Positions 8,404-17,279 of a stretch of 64,000 nucleotides of DNA are shown here, piece by piece. Under the pieces are notes generated by a model that saw nothing but the letters and a program-made list of their open reading frames with translations, was not told the DNA's origin and did not search any database. The stretch is from Natribaculum breve. Its GTDB lineage: Archaea > Halobacteriota > Halobacteria > Halobacteriales > Natrialbaceae. The DNA is taken from assembly GCF_023008585.1 (NCBI RefSeq), contig NZ_CP095392.1:186001-250000 (forward strand), given 5' to 3'. The translations under genes were made by a program, and so were the position numbers. How positions within the stretch are numbered: position 1 is the first letter of the stretch; each line of letters begins with the position of its first letter.

Positions 8404-9798
8404 ATGAAGCCACCATCAAACGATTCGTCTGCCGCGTTTCTGGTGACAGTCGCGGCGAACGTCGTCCCGCTGGTCGGCGTGTTTCACCTCGGGTGGAGCG
8501 CAAAGACGTTCGCTGTCGTCTACGCGATGGAACTGGTCGTCGCTGTCCCGTTCACCGGGTTGAAGGCATTATTCGCGCGCCGCCCGCCGAACTACGACGA
8601 GCTGGAGCGCCCACAGGAGGATAACCCGCTCAAGGGCGACGAGTTAGGCGGGGTCTCCGTCGGACCGAGCGACCTCAACCGCCGGCGCGGGAGCGTCACG
8701 GTCGTCGACTCGCTCCCGCCGATCTACCCCCGGAACTACCCGTTCGTCTTTCGATCGTTCGTGGCTGCCGTGGCGCTCCTCGGGATATACCTCGCCGTAC
8801 TGAGCCGTTTCATCGACGTGCCGGCGACGCTCGCCGATCCGATGGTGGCGGCGAGCGCCGCCTCCCTGATTGTCTCTCAAGTCGGCGTCATCAACCGCGA
8901 GTACTTCCGCAAGCGGCGCCACGAGACGAGTACCCCTCGAGACGTGATCAGAAGCGCGAAGAACGAGGCTGTGGTAGCTATAGTGTTGCTCTGGTTCGCG
9001 GCCGCCGGTGGTCCGACCGGCGCGCTGGTCGCGTTCGTCACGGTGAAGCTATTCGCGGAGTGGGGGGACTACCGCGCCGGGCAGTCGTCCACCACCGACA
9101 AGGGGGTGGGGACGCTCCCGCCTGTAGCGGCTCCGGATGCGTCGCCGACGGCTGAGGTCTGTCCGGACCGGCGCGCCGTCCGCGGCGCCGCGTTCTGGCG
9201 GGGCGCGAAGTCCGCAATCGGCAGCGGCCCGGTGTACCTCTTCGCGTGGATTGGGCTCACCAGCGGATCGACAGGGCCGGTCGCTGCCATGGTGGTCTGT
9301 TTCGGCCTCCTGCCAGCCATCATCGGCGGGCTGAAGGCCGTCGAGTACGCCCTCACTCACGGTACGCTGGCGTACCAGCGTCGCGACGACACGGTGGTCG
9401 CGTACGACGACCTTACCGATACTGTCCAGTGGGAGATCCCCGTCGACGACATCCGGAACGCCGAGTTGTGCGAGGGAGAGTTCGTCGACCGCTCCTGTGA
9501 TACTCGGACGTTCTCGCTCACCCCCTCCGTGGGGGAGTATGACCTCAGCGTCGCGCACCTCCGGGAGTATGACCGGGCTGTCGAGGCGTTGGAACTCCCC
9601 GTCGAGACGACGGCGTTCGGCCCACTCGACCGACGCGTGGCCGGGGTGGCAGCCGTGGTCGGAGCCTGTGGCGTCGCCGCCGTGGCGGCCCTCGCCTACT
9701 CCGCTCCCTCCGTCGGGGCGGTCGCCGCCGGGTGGGGCGGCCCGTTCGGCGTCCTCGTCCTCAGATCGGCGTGGCAGTGGGCGCTCCCGGCCGCCTGA
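8404..9798 (+). CDS. DUF6498-type multispanning membrane protein, paralogue 1
   Basis: Encodes 464 residues, strongly GC-rich. It has about eight hydrophobic segments. An N-terminal block (TVAANVVPLVGVFHLGW ... YAMELVVAV) is followed by the motif PPIYPRNYPFVF (about residue 105), and a soluble C-terminal region contains VQWEIPVDDIRNAEL. Two other genes here (17280-18380 and 26753-28000) share this plan, including PP(I/L)YPRN and the C-terminal W/I-(P/L)-x-(D/E)-(D/K)-I block. The family is haloarchaeal and of unknown function. The DUF4870 gene upstream may be a partner. Confidence 0.8.
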   Translation: MKPPSNDSSAAFLVTVAANVVPLVGVFHLGWSAKTFAVVYAMELVVAVPFTGLKALFARRPPNYDELERPQEDNPLKGDELGGVSVGPSDLNRRRGSVTVVDSLPPIYPRNYPFVFRSFVAAVALLGIYLAVLSRFIDVPATLADPMVAASAASLIVSQVGVINREYFRKRRHETSTPRDVIRSAKNEAVVAIVLLWFAAAGGPTGALVAFVTVKLFAEWGDYRAGQSSTTDKGVGTLPPVAAPDASPTAEVCPDRRAVRGAAFWRGAKSAIGSGPVYLFAWIGLTSGSTGPVAAMVVCFGLLPAIIGGLKAVEYALTHGTLAYQRRDDTVVAYDDLTDTVQWEIPVDDIRNAELCEGEFVDRSCDTRTFSLTPSVGEYDLSVAHLREYDRAVEALELPVETTAFGPLDRRVAGVAAVVGACGVAAVAALAYSAPSVGAVAAGWGGPFGVLVLRSAWQWALPAA

Positions 9799-9871
9799 TC
9801 CGACGTCGACGGCGGGCGGAGCGGGCGCGTCGCAGCCGGTCACCGCGACGCGTCCGCCCCACGTATCGGGA

Positions 9872-10065
9872 TCAGAACTCCGACAGCTCCGGGGCGGACG
9901 AGCCCTGACTCGAGAAGGGGACGTCGCTGACGATGGCGACTTTGAACTCGAATCCGGGGTTGATCGTCAGGATGTCGGTCCAGAAAATGTTGTCCTCCAT
10001 GCAGACCTCGAGCGAGGACTCATCGGCTGAGCTGATTCTGTTGGAATCCTCAGCAAGTGATATAT
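9872..10065 (-). pseudogene. 3' fragment of an unrecognised gene
   Basis: A minus-strand frame ending at TGA (9872-9874) reads a protein-like C-terminus, for example MEDNIFWTDILTINPGFEF and KVAIVSDVPFSSQGSS. Its third-position GC is high, like the neighbouring DUF6498 gene. Upstream the frame meets a stop near 10083 with no start codon, so only the tail of a gene is left. I do not recognise the family. The 3' end of the YREK element follows from about 10396. Confidence 0.5.
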
Positions 10066-10395
10066 TCTGATTGGGTTGTGGTCAATACAGATGCTGCACT
10101 GACCGAAGAGGACCCTTCGGATTTTGACAGAGCCGCTGCGGCCATCTGAATCCGGAACCGTATGCATTGAGAAGATCAGTCTCAACTTCTGTTCTCGGTT
10201 GGGAACACCAGAGTTTCGGAGGATAGTTTATTTTTGCGCTTTTCTAGGGCTTTTCGTGGTTCGGACAGGCCACATCGGTGTCGCATCAACTACCGTTCTC
10301 GGTGAGACACCATCGAATGCGCGAAAACAGCCCCAAATTCGACCACTCGCAGAGTGTCGCCACTCACAACAGGCAGTCCGAGCTGGTGTAGAGCG
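10066..10395. other. Intergenic, probable outer end of the YREK-type element
   Basis: No convincing gene. The segment lies between the gene fragment ending near 10065 and the displaced transposase tail at 10396, and should contain one end of the YREK-type insertion sequence. I could not match a terminal inverted repeat to the other side near 12925-12990. Confidence 0.35.
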
Positions 10396-10455
10396 CTAGT
10401 CAGGCGGGATTAGTGCCGAGCAAACCAACTCGACACACTCACCAGCCGTCAGAAC
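10396..10455 (-). pseudogene. Displaced C-terminal end of the YREK transposase gene
   Basis: These 20 codons, ending at TAG (10396-10398), continue exactly in frame from codon GTT at 11394 of the large transposase once the IS5-type element and one copy of its 8-bp duplication are removed. The restored C-terminus reads VLTAGECVELVCSALIPPD. This shows where the IS5-type element landed. Confidence 0.8.
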
Positions 10456-11386
10456 TGCTCTGTTGAACAGCGATCTAATCAGCCGATATCACTGGCTTAG
10501 AAGGATGAAGCCGAGGAATTCGATTCTGTCCTATGGAAATCGATATCCTCGACTTCGTTGAGCAGTGTCGTGACCTAGCCAAACAAGCGTTGGGGAAGCA
10601 CGCGGGCGAGCCCGCCAGCGGCGGGTTCGCCCGCTGGGTCCATGTCGTCCTACACTGTTTTCGGCTCGAAGAAGGTCACAGCTACCGTGAAACGCCGAAT
10701 CGGTTGAAGTACATGACCGAGATTTGTGACGTACTCGGTCTCGATCGAGAGAACCTCCCCGACTACAGCACGATCTACAAGTCGTTCGACCGGCTGAAAA
10801 TGTGGGTGTGGCGGGCGTTGCTGCGCGTTTCAGCGCAGCAACACCCGCAGTCTGGCCACGCTGCTCTCGACAGCACGTTCTTTGACCGCCGCCGTTCGTC
10901 GTCGTACTTCCGCCAGCGGTCAGGAAATACCGTGCAGACGCTGAAAGTGACGACATTAACTGATATAGAGTCGCTCGCTGTTCTCGATGTCCATATCACA
11001 GCACGGTGGAAGCACGATACGAAGACCGGACCGCAGGTCGTCCGCCGAAACGCGGACGACCTGCAGTCCGTGGTTGCCGACAACGCGTTCCAAGACTGGC
11101 ACACTGAGTACGAAATCTCCGCACTTGACGTTGAGTACCTTGTTCACTACCGCGGCTCATCACCGAATGCAGTCATGAACAACGCGCTCATTCGGGCAAA
11201 AGGATACTTTCAGCGCTGGATGGCCGAAACCTCGTACTCAACAACGAAGCGCTCGCTCGGCGACGCCGTGCGAGCGCTGGGCTGGTATCGCCAGTTCCGT
11301 GAAATTGTCCTGATGTTCGCCCTCATCAATATAGAATCGCTGTGTGAGCCGCTGTAACCGTGACTCAGCATCTATTCAACAGAGCA
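10456..11386 (+). mobile_element. IS5-type insertion sequence (931 bp) with 8-bp target duplication GTCAGAAC
   Basis: Terminal inverted repeats TGCTCTGTTGAA (10456-10467 and complement at 11375-11386). Direct repeats GTCAGAAC occur at 10448-10455 and 11387-11394. It is inserted in the 3' end of the YREK-type transposase gene; precise removal restores that gene's reading frame. Confidence 0.93.
10533..11357 (+). CDS. IS5-family transposase
   Basis: Encodes 274 residues from ATG 10533. Catalytic motifs are HAALDSTFFDR, SVVADNAFQD and AETSYSTTKRSLGD. The second motif has DNAF where most relatives have DKGYD, but the aspartate is kept. Length and organisation are normal. The element has intact ends and a perfect target duplication, so it may be functional and recent. 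It is one of at least five IS5-type sequences, whole or fragmentary, in the window. Confidence 0.92.
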   Translation: MEIDILDFVEQCRDLAKQALGKHAGEPASGGFARWVHVVLHCFRLEEGHSYRETPNRLKYMTEICDVLGLDRENLPDYSTIYKSFDRLKMWVWRALLRVSAQQHPQSGHAALDSTFFDRRRSSSYFRQRSGNTVQTLKVTTLTDIESLAVLDVHITARWKHDTKTGPQVVRRNADDLQSVVADNAFQDWHTEYEISALDVEYLVHYRGSSPNAVMNNALIRAKGYFQRWMAETSYSTTKRSLGDAVRALGWYRQFREIVLMFALINIESLCEPL

Positions 11387-12924
11387 GTCAGAACCGGTGC
11401 ATAATCCATCTCACCACTGATACCAGTCTTCAACAGGAAATCAGTGAGCCGCCAGATATTGTGCAATAACACCGCGAACACGAAGTAGAACAACCGCACT
11501 CGGTAATCTTTCGAGGAGGTCTTCGCCAAGAAGTCGTTCTTGATGCTCTTGTACTCGTTTTCGATCTGCCAGCGACGACTGTACCGACGGCAGAACGTCT
11601 CAGCTTCCTTGGGGTCGACTGAGAGGTTCGTCGCAAAGACTGCTGTCCCCTCTCCTTTCGTCGAGGGCACGTAGAGAAACTGCATCGCGTGCGAACCGTG
11701 ATCGACGTGGACAGAGGTCGATTCAACTGCGACTTCTTCCCCATCTTCATCCATCGTCTCTATGTTCTCGCGTTCGACGCTGTGAATCCGCTTCGGAATG
11801 AGGTAGTTCACATTGAGGTTCGAGAGCGTCTGGTACACCGCTTTGGAGTCAAACTCTCGGTCGCACAGCACCATCTCAATCGGCATGTGCTCCTGTGCGC
11901 GTCGAACAAGCCGTCGGACGACGCGGTGAACCCGGTTCGGTGGGTTCTCGTCCCACGACGAACTCTCACGGACAGGTTCGACAGCAAGGATAAGCGGGAT
12001 GTTCCACCCGACAATCGAGAGCGTGGCGAACTTGAATGCTCGACCTTCGGCGTCCTTCGTCCCGCTAACCATCGGCATTCCCTCTACGTTCCCAAAGTAG
12101 CGAATGGTCGTGATGTCGATCGCGACGGTGACAGGACGGCGAAACGAAGACTCCGACTGAATCACCGAAAGCAACCGTTCTGTCGCTTGTTGAAATCCAT
12201 CGAGTAGTCTCTCAGGATCAAATTGCTTGACGGCTCTAAGGTGGGTGTCTCCGTGGGGACCGTACTCTTTGCCTCGTCGGAACTTGAACCGGGCCGCACC
12301 CTGTGGAGTACCACAGCCGACCATCCCAATAAACGTCTGAAGCTCAAAGAATCGCGTGTCTTCATACGTCGCGTTCTGAGCTCTCTCAGAGTCGAAGGGA
12401 CCGAAGCCGTGCTCACGAGCGAGACGGGTTGTACGGTAGATTTCTTCGTCAGAAAACTCGGTAGCATCCTCAGCTGAGTCAGTAGTTTCTTCTGATGACT
12501 GTTTGACTTCCTCTAGTGGCCGGACTTCGGGGACTGAGAGGTTCTCGTTGTGAATCTCCTTGACTACGCAGTGTGCACTGGCAGTAACATACCCACGAAC
12601 ATCGTCATCAAAGCGATTGCGCCACGTTCGAGAGATAACTGACTCGTTAGGAATTTGGTCGAGACCGAATACGTCGGCAAGTTCTGGATGGCGTGTGAGA
12701 GACCGATAGCTGTCTCCAGTGATTTCCAGATAAACAAAGAGCTTGAGCATCCCGTGGAATGGGTACGACGCGGGATGCCACTCTGGGTAGCCGTCTTCAA
12801 GCGTCTCGATCTGGAGTTTGAGGTCGGTGAGCGCATCGCAGAAGGCTGTCCCTTCACGGAGGTGTTTGCGAAGTTCGAGAGCAGCGACGAATGCATCAGT
12901 TAATCGGCGGCCACGCTGTTCCAT
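11365..12924 (-). pseudogene. IS4-superfamily (YREK-type) transposase, 3' end replaced by an IS5 insertion
   Basis: 519 residues from ATG 12924, of an original 529. The first catalytic aspartate is in TVAIDITTIRYFG, the second in VLCDREFDSKAVY, and YSRRWQIENEYKSIK fits the Y-(2)-R-(3)-E-(6)-K signature of the IS4 superfamily. The last 20 codons lie on the other side of the IS5-type element (10396-10455). The current gene stops inside the IS5 end after ALLNRC. All catalytic motifs are present, so the altered protein could still be made. The same family is represented by the fragment at 6962-7566. Confidence 0.85.
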
Positions 12925-12999
12925 CAAATTGTCTTAGCAGTAGATGTTCAACAACGGTGATGGCTCTTTCTCCTTGATCGCTCGGTATACACAGGCGAT

Positions 13000-13635
13000 C
13001 TACCTATGCTGACGTTCTGTTTCTATTATCTGTTCCAACTCTTCAAGGGTTATGACTGCCGAGAACAGATCGGGCTTCAACCGTTCACCAAGCTGTCGAT
13101 ATGCGGCTTCGGGCAACCAATAATACTGTAAGGTGCCGTCAAAGCGTGCGGCAATCGCTTCACCTTCGCCATCTAAGAAGTATGTGTGTGTCAGACCGGG
13201 GATATACAACGACAGCACGGCTTCGACTACATCTGGGGTCGCGACGCATTGTCCCTCAATCGTTCCATCATTGTACTCGCTTTCGACGTACGATACTCCA
13301 CCTTCCAAGAGTGTCTTGACGGCTTCTTCATTCCGATTTCGGAGAAAGTTGTCGATTCCTTGGACTCCGACTGTGGCTACTTCGCGAGGACTCACGTCCA
13401 GAACTGCTTCCGTAATCGTCCGTGCGAGTTCGTGGTATCGGTGGGACGGAAGCCTATCTTTGTGGAGGATATATTTCGTTTCGTCGTCCGGCCCATCAAC
13501 GGATTCGTGGAAACCGTCCGCTTTCTTGATGGTCTCCATCCCGGCTTTGATAGCCTCCTCTAACTCGTCCGCATCTATCTCACCTAACACCTCGGCGAGT
13601 CGTTCACTACTACTGGGCTTACTCCCGTCGGCCAT
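13000..13635 (-). CDS. Hypothetical acidic protein
   Basis: Encodes 211 residues from ATG 13635, soluble and acidic, with no signal peptide. The N-terminus is helical (LAEVLGEIDADELEEAIKAG), the middle has a DVSPREVATVGVQGIDNFL stretch, and the C-terminus contains TLQYYWLPEAAYRQLGERL before a final helix. It has good haloarchaeal codon use and no frameshift. I do not recognise a family. The upstream region 13640-13780 may hold the promoter. It stands alone between the YREK element and a small membrane protein. Confidence 0.6.
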   Translation of the reverse strand: MADGSKPSSSERLAEVLGEIDADELEEAIKAGMETIKKADGFHESVDGPDDETKYILHKDRLPSHRYHELARTITEAVLDVSPREVATVGVQGIDNFLRNRNEEAVKTLLEGGVSYVESEYNDGTIEGQCVATPDVVEAVLSLYIPGLTHTYFLDGEGEAIAARFDGTLQYYWLPEAAYRQLGERLKPDLFSAVITLEELEQIIETERQHR

Positions 13636-13822
13636 TATTAGATGCCCGCGTTCTTCACAGATAAGGCTACTACCATTGAGCTATAGAGGGTCGTCGCTCA
13701 ATACAAGGCGCGAGTCGGTCACCACTTCCCAATCAAAATGTGGCCTAGCGGGTCGATAAATACAGGAAAGCACCTAGGTATGATTGGCGCCGGAAATACG
13801 ATTTCGTTCCCCCGTGTTTTAT

Positions 13823-14014
13823 ATGGGAAAACAACAAATTCTCGCACTCGTGCCTGAGTTAACCAAGTTTGAGACAATCTACCTGCTGATGTCTCTATTA
13901 ACTGTAGTTATTGGGTATCTCGACCTTACGTCACTTTTGTCAATTGATGAGGGGTTGGTACTCCTCGCACTCTGCGTGGTGTTATTGCTTATGAGGCGAG
14001 TTGTCGATAAATAA
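13823..14014 (+). CDS. Small two-helix membrane protein
   Basis: Encodes 63 residues from ATG 13823, or 76 from an in-frame TTG at 13784. After a short polar N-terminus (MGKQQILALVPELTKF) come two hydrophobic helices (IYLLMSLLTVVIGYLDL and GLVLLALCVVLLLMRR). A TTTTATAT stretch lies directly before the ATG, too close to serve as its own TATA box, so the true start is uncertain. No family recognised; it may be a genuine short membrane protein or a truncated one. Confidence 0.45.
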   Translation: MGKQQILALVPELTKFETIYLLMSLLTVVIGYLDLTSLLSIDEGLVLLALCVVLLLMRRVVDK

Positions 14015-14499
14015 GTGTACGTACTGTAGACCAATTCGGTGGCTTCTGTGTGAAAGAAATTGGACCCCATGCTGAACTCACCCTCTGTACTGAGCGATTC
14101 CGTGTGGGTGTGAAGTCTTTTATGACATCCTCACCGACAGCTAAACCAGTGGGGGAGATGGTACAATCGCATTTGCAACGGCAGCATCAGCGACGAACAG
14201 TACGAAAGCGAACTATGCCTGAAATTCGTGTTCAGGTGTTCGTATCGACGCGTACACGTACGCAGCCAAGCTTACTACCATAATCTATATTCTGAATTAT
14301 CATTCCATAAAATGATAGGAAACTCGCAACCCTACTGATCAGATGATTCATCCCCAATAATGCTGGAAATAAGCCACGCATCAAAATCATCCTCCGAGGT
14401 TGTGTACACAGATTCTGCGTTTGGATTTCTACAAACCACCAACTCAACAACACTTATCGTCGATGTTGCCCTACGAATTCACAATTAGGTGCCCCCGCG
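14015..14499. other. Intergenic, nothing convincing
   Basis: About 485 bases. Short frames exist (for example 14050-14283), but codon use and sequence do not look real. A perfect inverted repeat GCGTAC-AC-GTACGC occurs near 14249-14262. The last 100 bases are AT-rich and could carry the promoter of the gene at 14500. Confidence 0.35.
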
Positions 14500-15342
14500 A
14501 TGCTCCACGACTATACGCATGTGCTGTTGGCGAACGATTACACCGACGCGCTCCGGGCTATCGTCGCTGAGACACTCCCACGTGTCGAGAATGCTTACGT
14601 TCTACTGGATCACGATGAACTCGACGGGGGGTTTGATCCGGCAGTACCGTCCAGAAAAACCTGGACCACCGTCCAGGATGCCTTCGAGCCAGTGGACGGT
14701 TCGGGACCGTTCCCCGAGGAAGCAGTAGATGTCCCAGCCAGCGAACGGATGACCTGCCGGGACACGCATACTGGATGCACGGCCTTCCAGCTGGTCGGTG
14801 ACCCAGCAGCACTGGAGCAGCTCTGTACCCTTGCAGACGAGCCGGTGGTTGGCCAATGGTTCCTTCAGCAAGTTCGACTGACCTCTGGCAGAGATGTCGT
14901 TCTCGGTGCAGTCCCGCACCACCAAAAGCTGTGGATCGACGCCGACGCGTTCCAGAAGGAGTACGTCAACACCCTCGCTGACGCGCTGGTCGATTACCAG
15001 GCCTGTTTGGTCTCCGCTGGGACGAGACTAGAGTGGTCGGTCGACGGCCGAACCTATCGGCTGACGGAGGGATCGCTGTGTGTTGAGTCTGATAGTGGAC
15101 TGACGGGTGACTCCTGCTGGGGACTGACGAGGCTCGATTCAGTCCGAAAAGAAGGAACCGAACTGGTGCTGACCTGGGAATCCGACGAACGGCCGTTTCC
15201 TGTTCAGGTTCTGAGCAGCGGGCTCCGAACCATGCTGCCCGGGGCATCTATACCCAAACGGGTACCCTGCAAAGATCCCGAGACAACCGAACGTGCCTGT
15301 GAACTGCTCACAGAAATGCTGGCGGCGTACGAGCGGGGATAA
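14500..15342 (+). CDS. Hypothetical haloarchaeal protein, soluble
   Basis: Encodes 280 residues from ATG 14500. It has no signal sequence or membrane segment and a mixed alpha/beta composition, with several cysteines (MTCRDTHTGCTAF and others) but no clear metal-binding pair. A central part reads QKLWIDADAFQKEY. Codon use is typical of the GC-rich genes in this window and there is no frame damage. I do not recognise the family. The following gene (PQQ-type lipoprotein) begins 178 bases later and is not obviously co-transcribed. Confidence 0.6.
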   Translation: MLHDYTHVLLANDYTDALRAIVAETLPRVENAYVLLDHDELDGGFDPAVPSRKTWTTVQDAFEPVDGSGPFPEEAVDVPASERMTCRDTHTGCTAFQLVGDPAALEQLCTLADEPVVGQWFLQQVRLTSGRDVVLGAVPHHQKLWIDADAFQKEYVNTLADALVDYQACLVSAGTRLEWSVDGRTYRLTEGSLCVESDSGLTGDSCWGLTRLDSVRKEGTELVLTWESDERPFPVQVLSSGLRTMLPGASIPKRVPCKDPETTERACELLTEMLAAYERG

Positions 15343-15520
15343 CAGTAGTTGGTAGCGCGATTTCTTTATTCGGTCTTACAGCTGAAACTGAAACGGAGTG
15401 ATTCGGTAACTACGTGTGCACATCAAGCATGAATATTTAAACACTACCCAAACGAACGACGACAGGAATGCGCCCTCCAGAAAGTCCGAGACTTCAGTCA
15501 CTGACCCGTCAATCGCCCGT

Positions 15521-16752
15521 ATGAACCGGCGTACATTCCTCGCGACGGCTTGTGTCGGTACCGCAGCACTATCGGGGTGCCTATCGGTCCTTCCGTCGGG
15601 CAGGCCGGACACGCCGTTGCCCGCCGTCCCTGACGGGACTTGGCCACAACACGGGGCAAACAGCGCGAACACGTTTGTGTCGGATGTTTCCGCACCTCCG
15701 CGGGGAAACCTAGCGTGGGAGTCGGCGACTTTCACACGGTGGGATCCGGTGATCACCGACGGAATCGTCTACACCACAAACTTCGACCCCAGCAACGATG
15801 GAAGCGCCATCGCACTCGACGCACAGGATGGTAGCGAACAGTGGCGGACACTTCTCGAAGGGGACGGCGACCATGGAAGAGCGCTCGTCGACGAACGCTT
15901 CCTCGTGGCGTACGACGAGGAGCTCGTCGCCCTCGACCGACAGAACGGTGACGTTCTCTGGCGACAGCCGCTCGAAGAGTCCGAAACCGGCGGGAGACCG
16001 ACGTACGCTCCGGAACTGCTCGCCGTCGACGAACGGCCGGGTGTCGTCGTCGTTCCGTCCCGTGACGGCCTCGAAGCCTTCCGAGCGGAGAACGGCGAAC
16101 CACATTGGGAGACGGCTGGGGTGACACAGCAGCGCGTCACGCCCGCGATCCACGACGGCACCGTCTACGCGGTGGGGGCCGTCGACGGCACGGACAGCGT
16201 CGCGGCGTTCGATGTCGACGACGGAACGACCCGCTGGACGAAAGCACTGGAGCAGGCGTCGACGAGCGCCGATCCGGTAGCGACCGAGCGGGGCGTTTTC
16301 GCCGTAGACGGGAACAGTCTCGGCGTCCACGACCCCGAAACGGGGGAGAGGACCAAGGAAATCGGCTTGGCCGAGATCGACGGGACGGAAAGCACGACGG
16401 TGGCCGTGGACGGGGAGACAGCGTTCGTGGCGAACGCCGAGGGGCTACTCGCGGTCGATCTCGCGGCCGAAACGACGCGGGTGCTACACGACGACGATGT
16501 GTACGCCCAGGGTTCTGTATCGGGAGCGACACGGTGATTGCCATGGTCGACGGGTCCGAGTACGTCTCTACCGAACTCCGTGAGACGATCACCGCCTTCG
16601 ACCGCGAGACGGGGGACGTACAGTGGAACTACGTGTTGGACTCGTTTCACTCCGTGACTATCCCACCGATCCTCGTCGGCGGTGCCGTATTCTTTGCGAC
16701 CTGCAGCATCGGCGCTCTGGCCGTACTCGGCGATGTCGATTCGAACGGCTAA
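15521..16752 (+). pseudogene. PQQ-type beta-propeller Tat lipoprotein, frameshifted near its 3' end
   Basis: Starts MNRRTFLATACVGTAALSGC, a twin-arginine signal with a lipobox (LSGC), so the product would be a membrane-anchored extracellular lipoprotein. The following sequence has repeated PQQ/pyrrolo-quinoline-type blades (ALDAQDGSEQW, ALDRQNGDVLW, AFDVDDGTTRW). The first frame stops at 16537, while the family continues in another frame to 16752 (AFDRETGDVQWNY). Joining them needs one extra base at about 16512, in CAGGGTTCTG; the expected protein would read GFCIGSDTVIAM. A one-base deletion is the simplest explanation. The truncated protein would lack the last blades. Confidence 0.8.
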
Positions 16753-16807
16753 GCTCAGTGTCTCAGCTGTACTGACCGCAGGGGAGACAAAACTTATCAC
16801 TTTCTAA

Positions 16808-16821
16808 GGATTTCAACAGAG
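16808..16821. repeat. Solitary IS5-type end, GGATTTCAACAGAG, copy 1
   Basis: The identical 14-mer occurs at 17144-17157 and 39702-39715. TTCAACAGAG matches the terminal repeat of the IS5-type element at 10456-11386. It is probably a solitary relic end. It abuts the 5' side of a membrane-protein fragment. Confidence 0.6.
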
Positions 16822-17105
16822 TCGGGCTTCTACTAATTTCCCTTGCTGCTCTCACCTGTCTTGGATTACTCCTTCACATTCCATGGATCAATACGGGCAT
16901 CTTCCGTGGTCTTGTAGGGGCTACTGCGCTAATATTAGCCACATGGTTTCTCGTAGAGTGGGGTCTTACAGGCTACTTTGTCGCTGGGATCGGGGTGTAC
17001 ATGACAGTCATCGGTGGAGTCATGATTGTTGTCAGTGAACTCGTTCGCATGAAGGGTTCAATTATCCCGAATGATCTTCACGCTTTGGTCAGTAAGCAGT
17101 TTTAG
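16822..17105 (+). pseudogene. Membrane protein fragment lacking its start
   Basis: An open frame to TAG (17103-17105) of about 94 residues contains three hydrophobic stretches (VGLLLISLAALTCLGLLL, GLVGATALILATWFLVEWG, AGIGVYMTVIGGVMIVVSEL) and a polar tail (MKGSIIPNDLHALVSKQF). No ATG or GTG precedes the first helix; the frame runs back into the solitary IS end at 16808-16821 and a stop. The 5' end therefore seems to have been lost at an IS. The same-strand neighbour downstream is the second DUF6498 gene. Confidence 0.55.
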
Positions 17106-17116
17106 TGACCAGCTGT

Positions 17117-17138
17117 TTCAGACAGGAACGTGTCTGAA
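17117..17138 (+). terminator. Hairpin after the membrane-protein fragment
   Basis: Perfect 8-bp arms TTCAGACA and TGTCTGAA with a 6-base loop, starting 12 bases after the stop codon. No T-run follows directly, so termination is a guess. Confidence 0.4.
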
Positions 17139-17143
17139 GGATA

Positions 17144-17157
17144 GGATTTCAACAGAG
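17144..17157. repeat. Solitary IS5-type end, GGATTTCAACAGAG, copy 2
   Basis: Exact copy of 16808-16821 in the same orientation. The two copies bracket the 94-residue membrane-protein fragment. Confidence 0.6.
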
Positions 17158-17279
17158 CCTGATATTATATTTTTAGATCCATATATCATTGTGGGTTTTT
17201 AAAATATGGTGTTGGAGTCGACAGTCTTAGTTAAATCAACAGATTTTAGTGCCCATAATATTAAATTCCCCATAATAAT

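Noticed and set aside
14050..14283. 77-codon ORF
   Set aside because: Basic, Thr/Arg-rich sequence with no start signal, unlike real genes of this acidic proteome.
15710..16800. Minus-strand frames of about 200 codons over the PQQ-type gene
   Set aside because: Opposite-strand shadows; the PQQ blade motifs and Tat signal clearly identify the plus strand.
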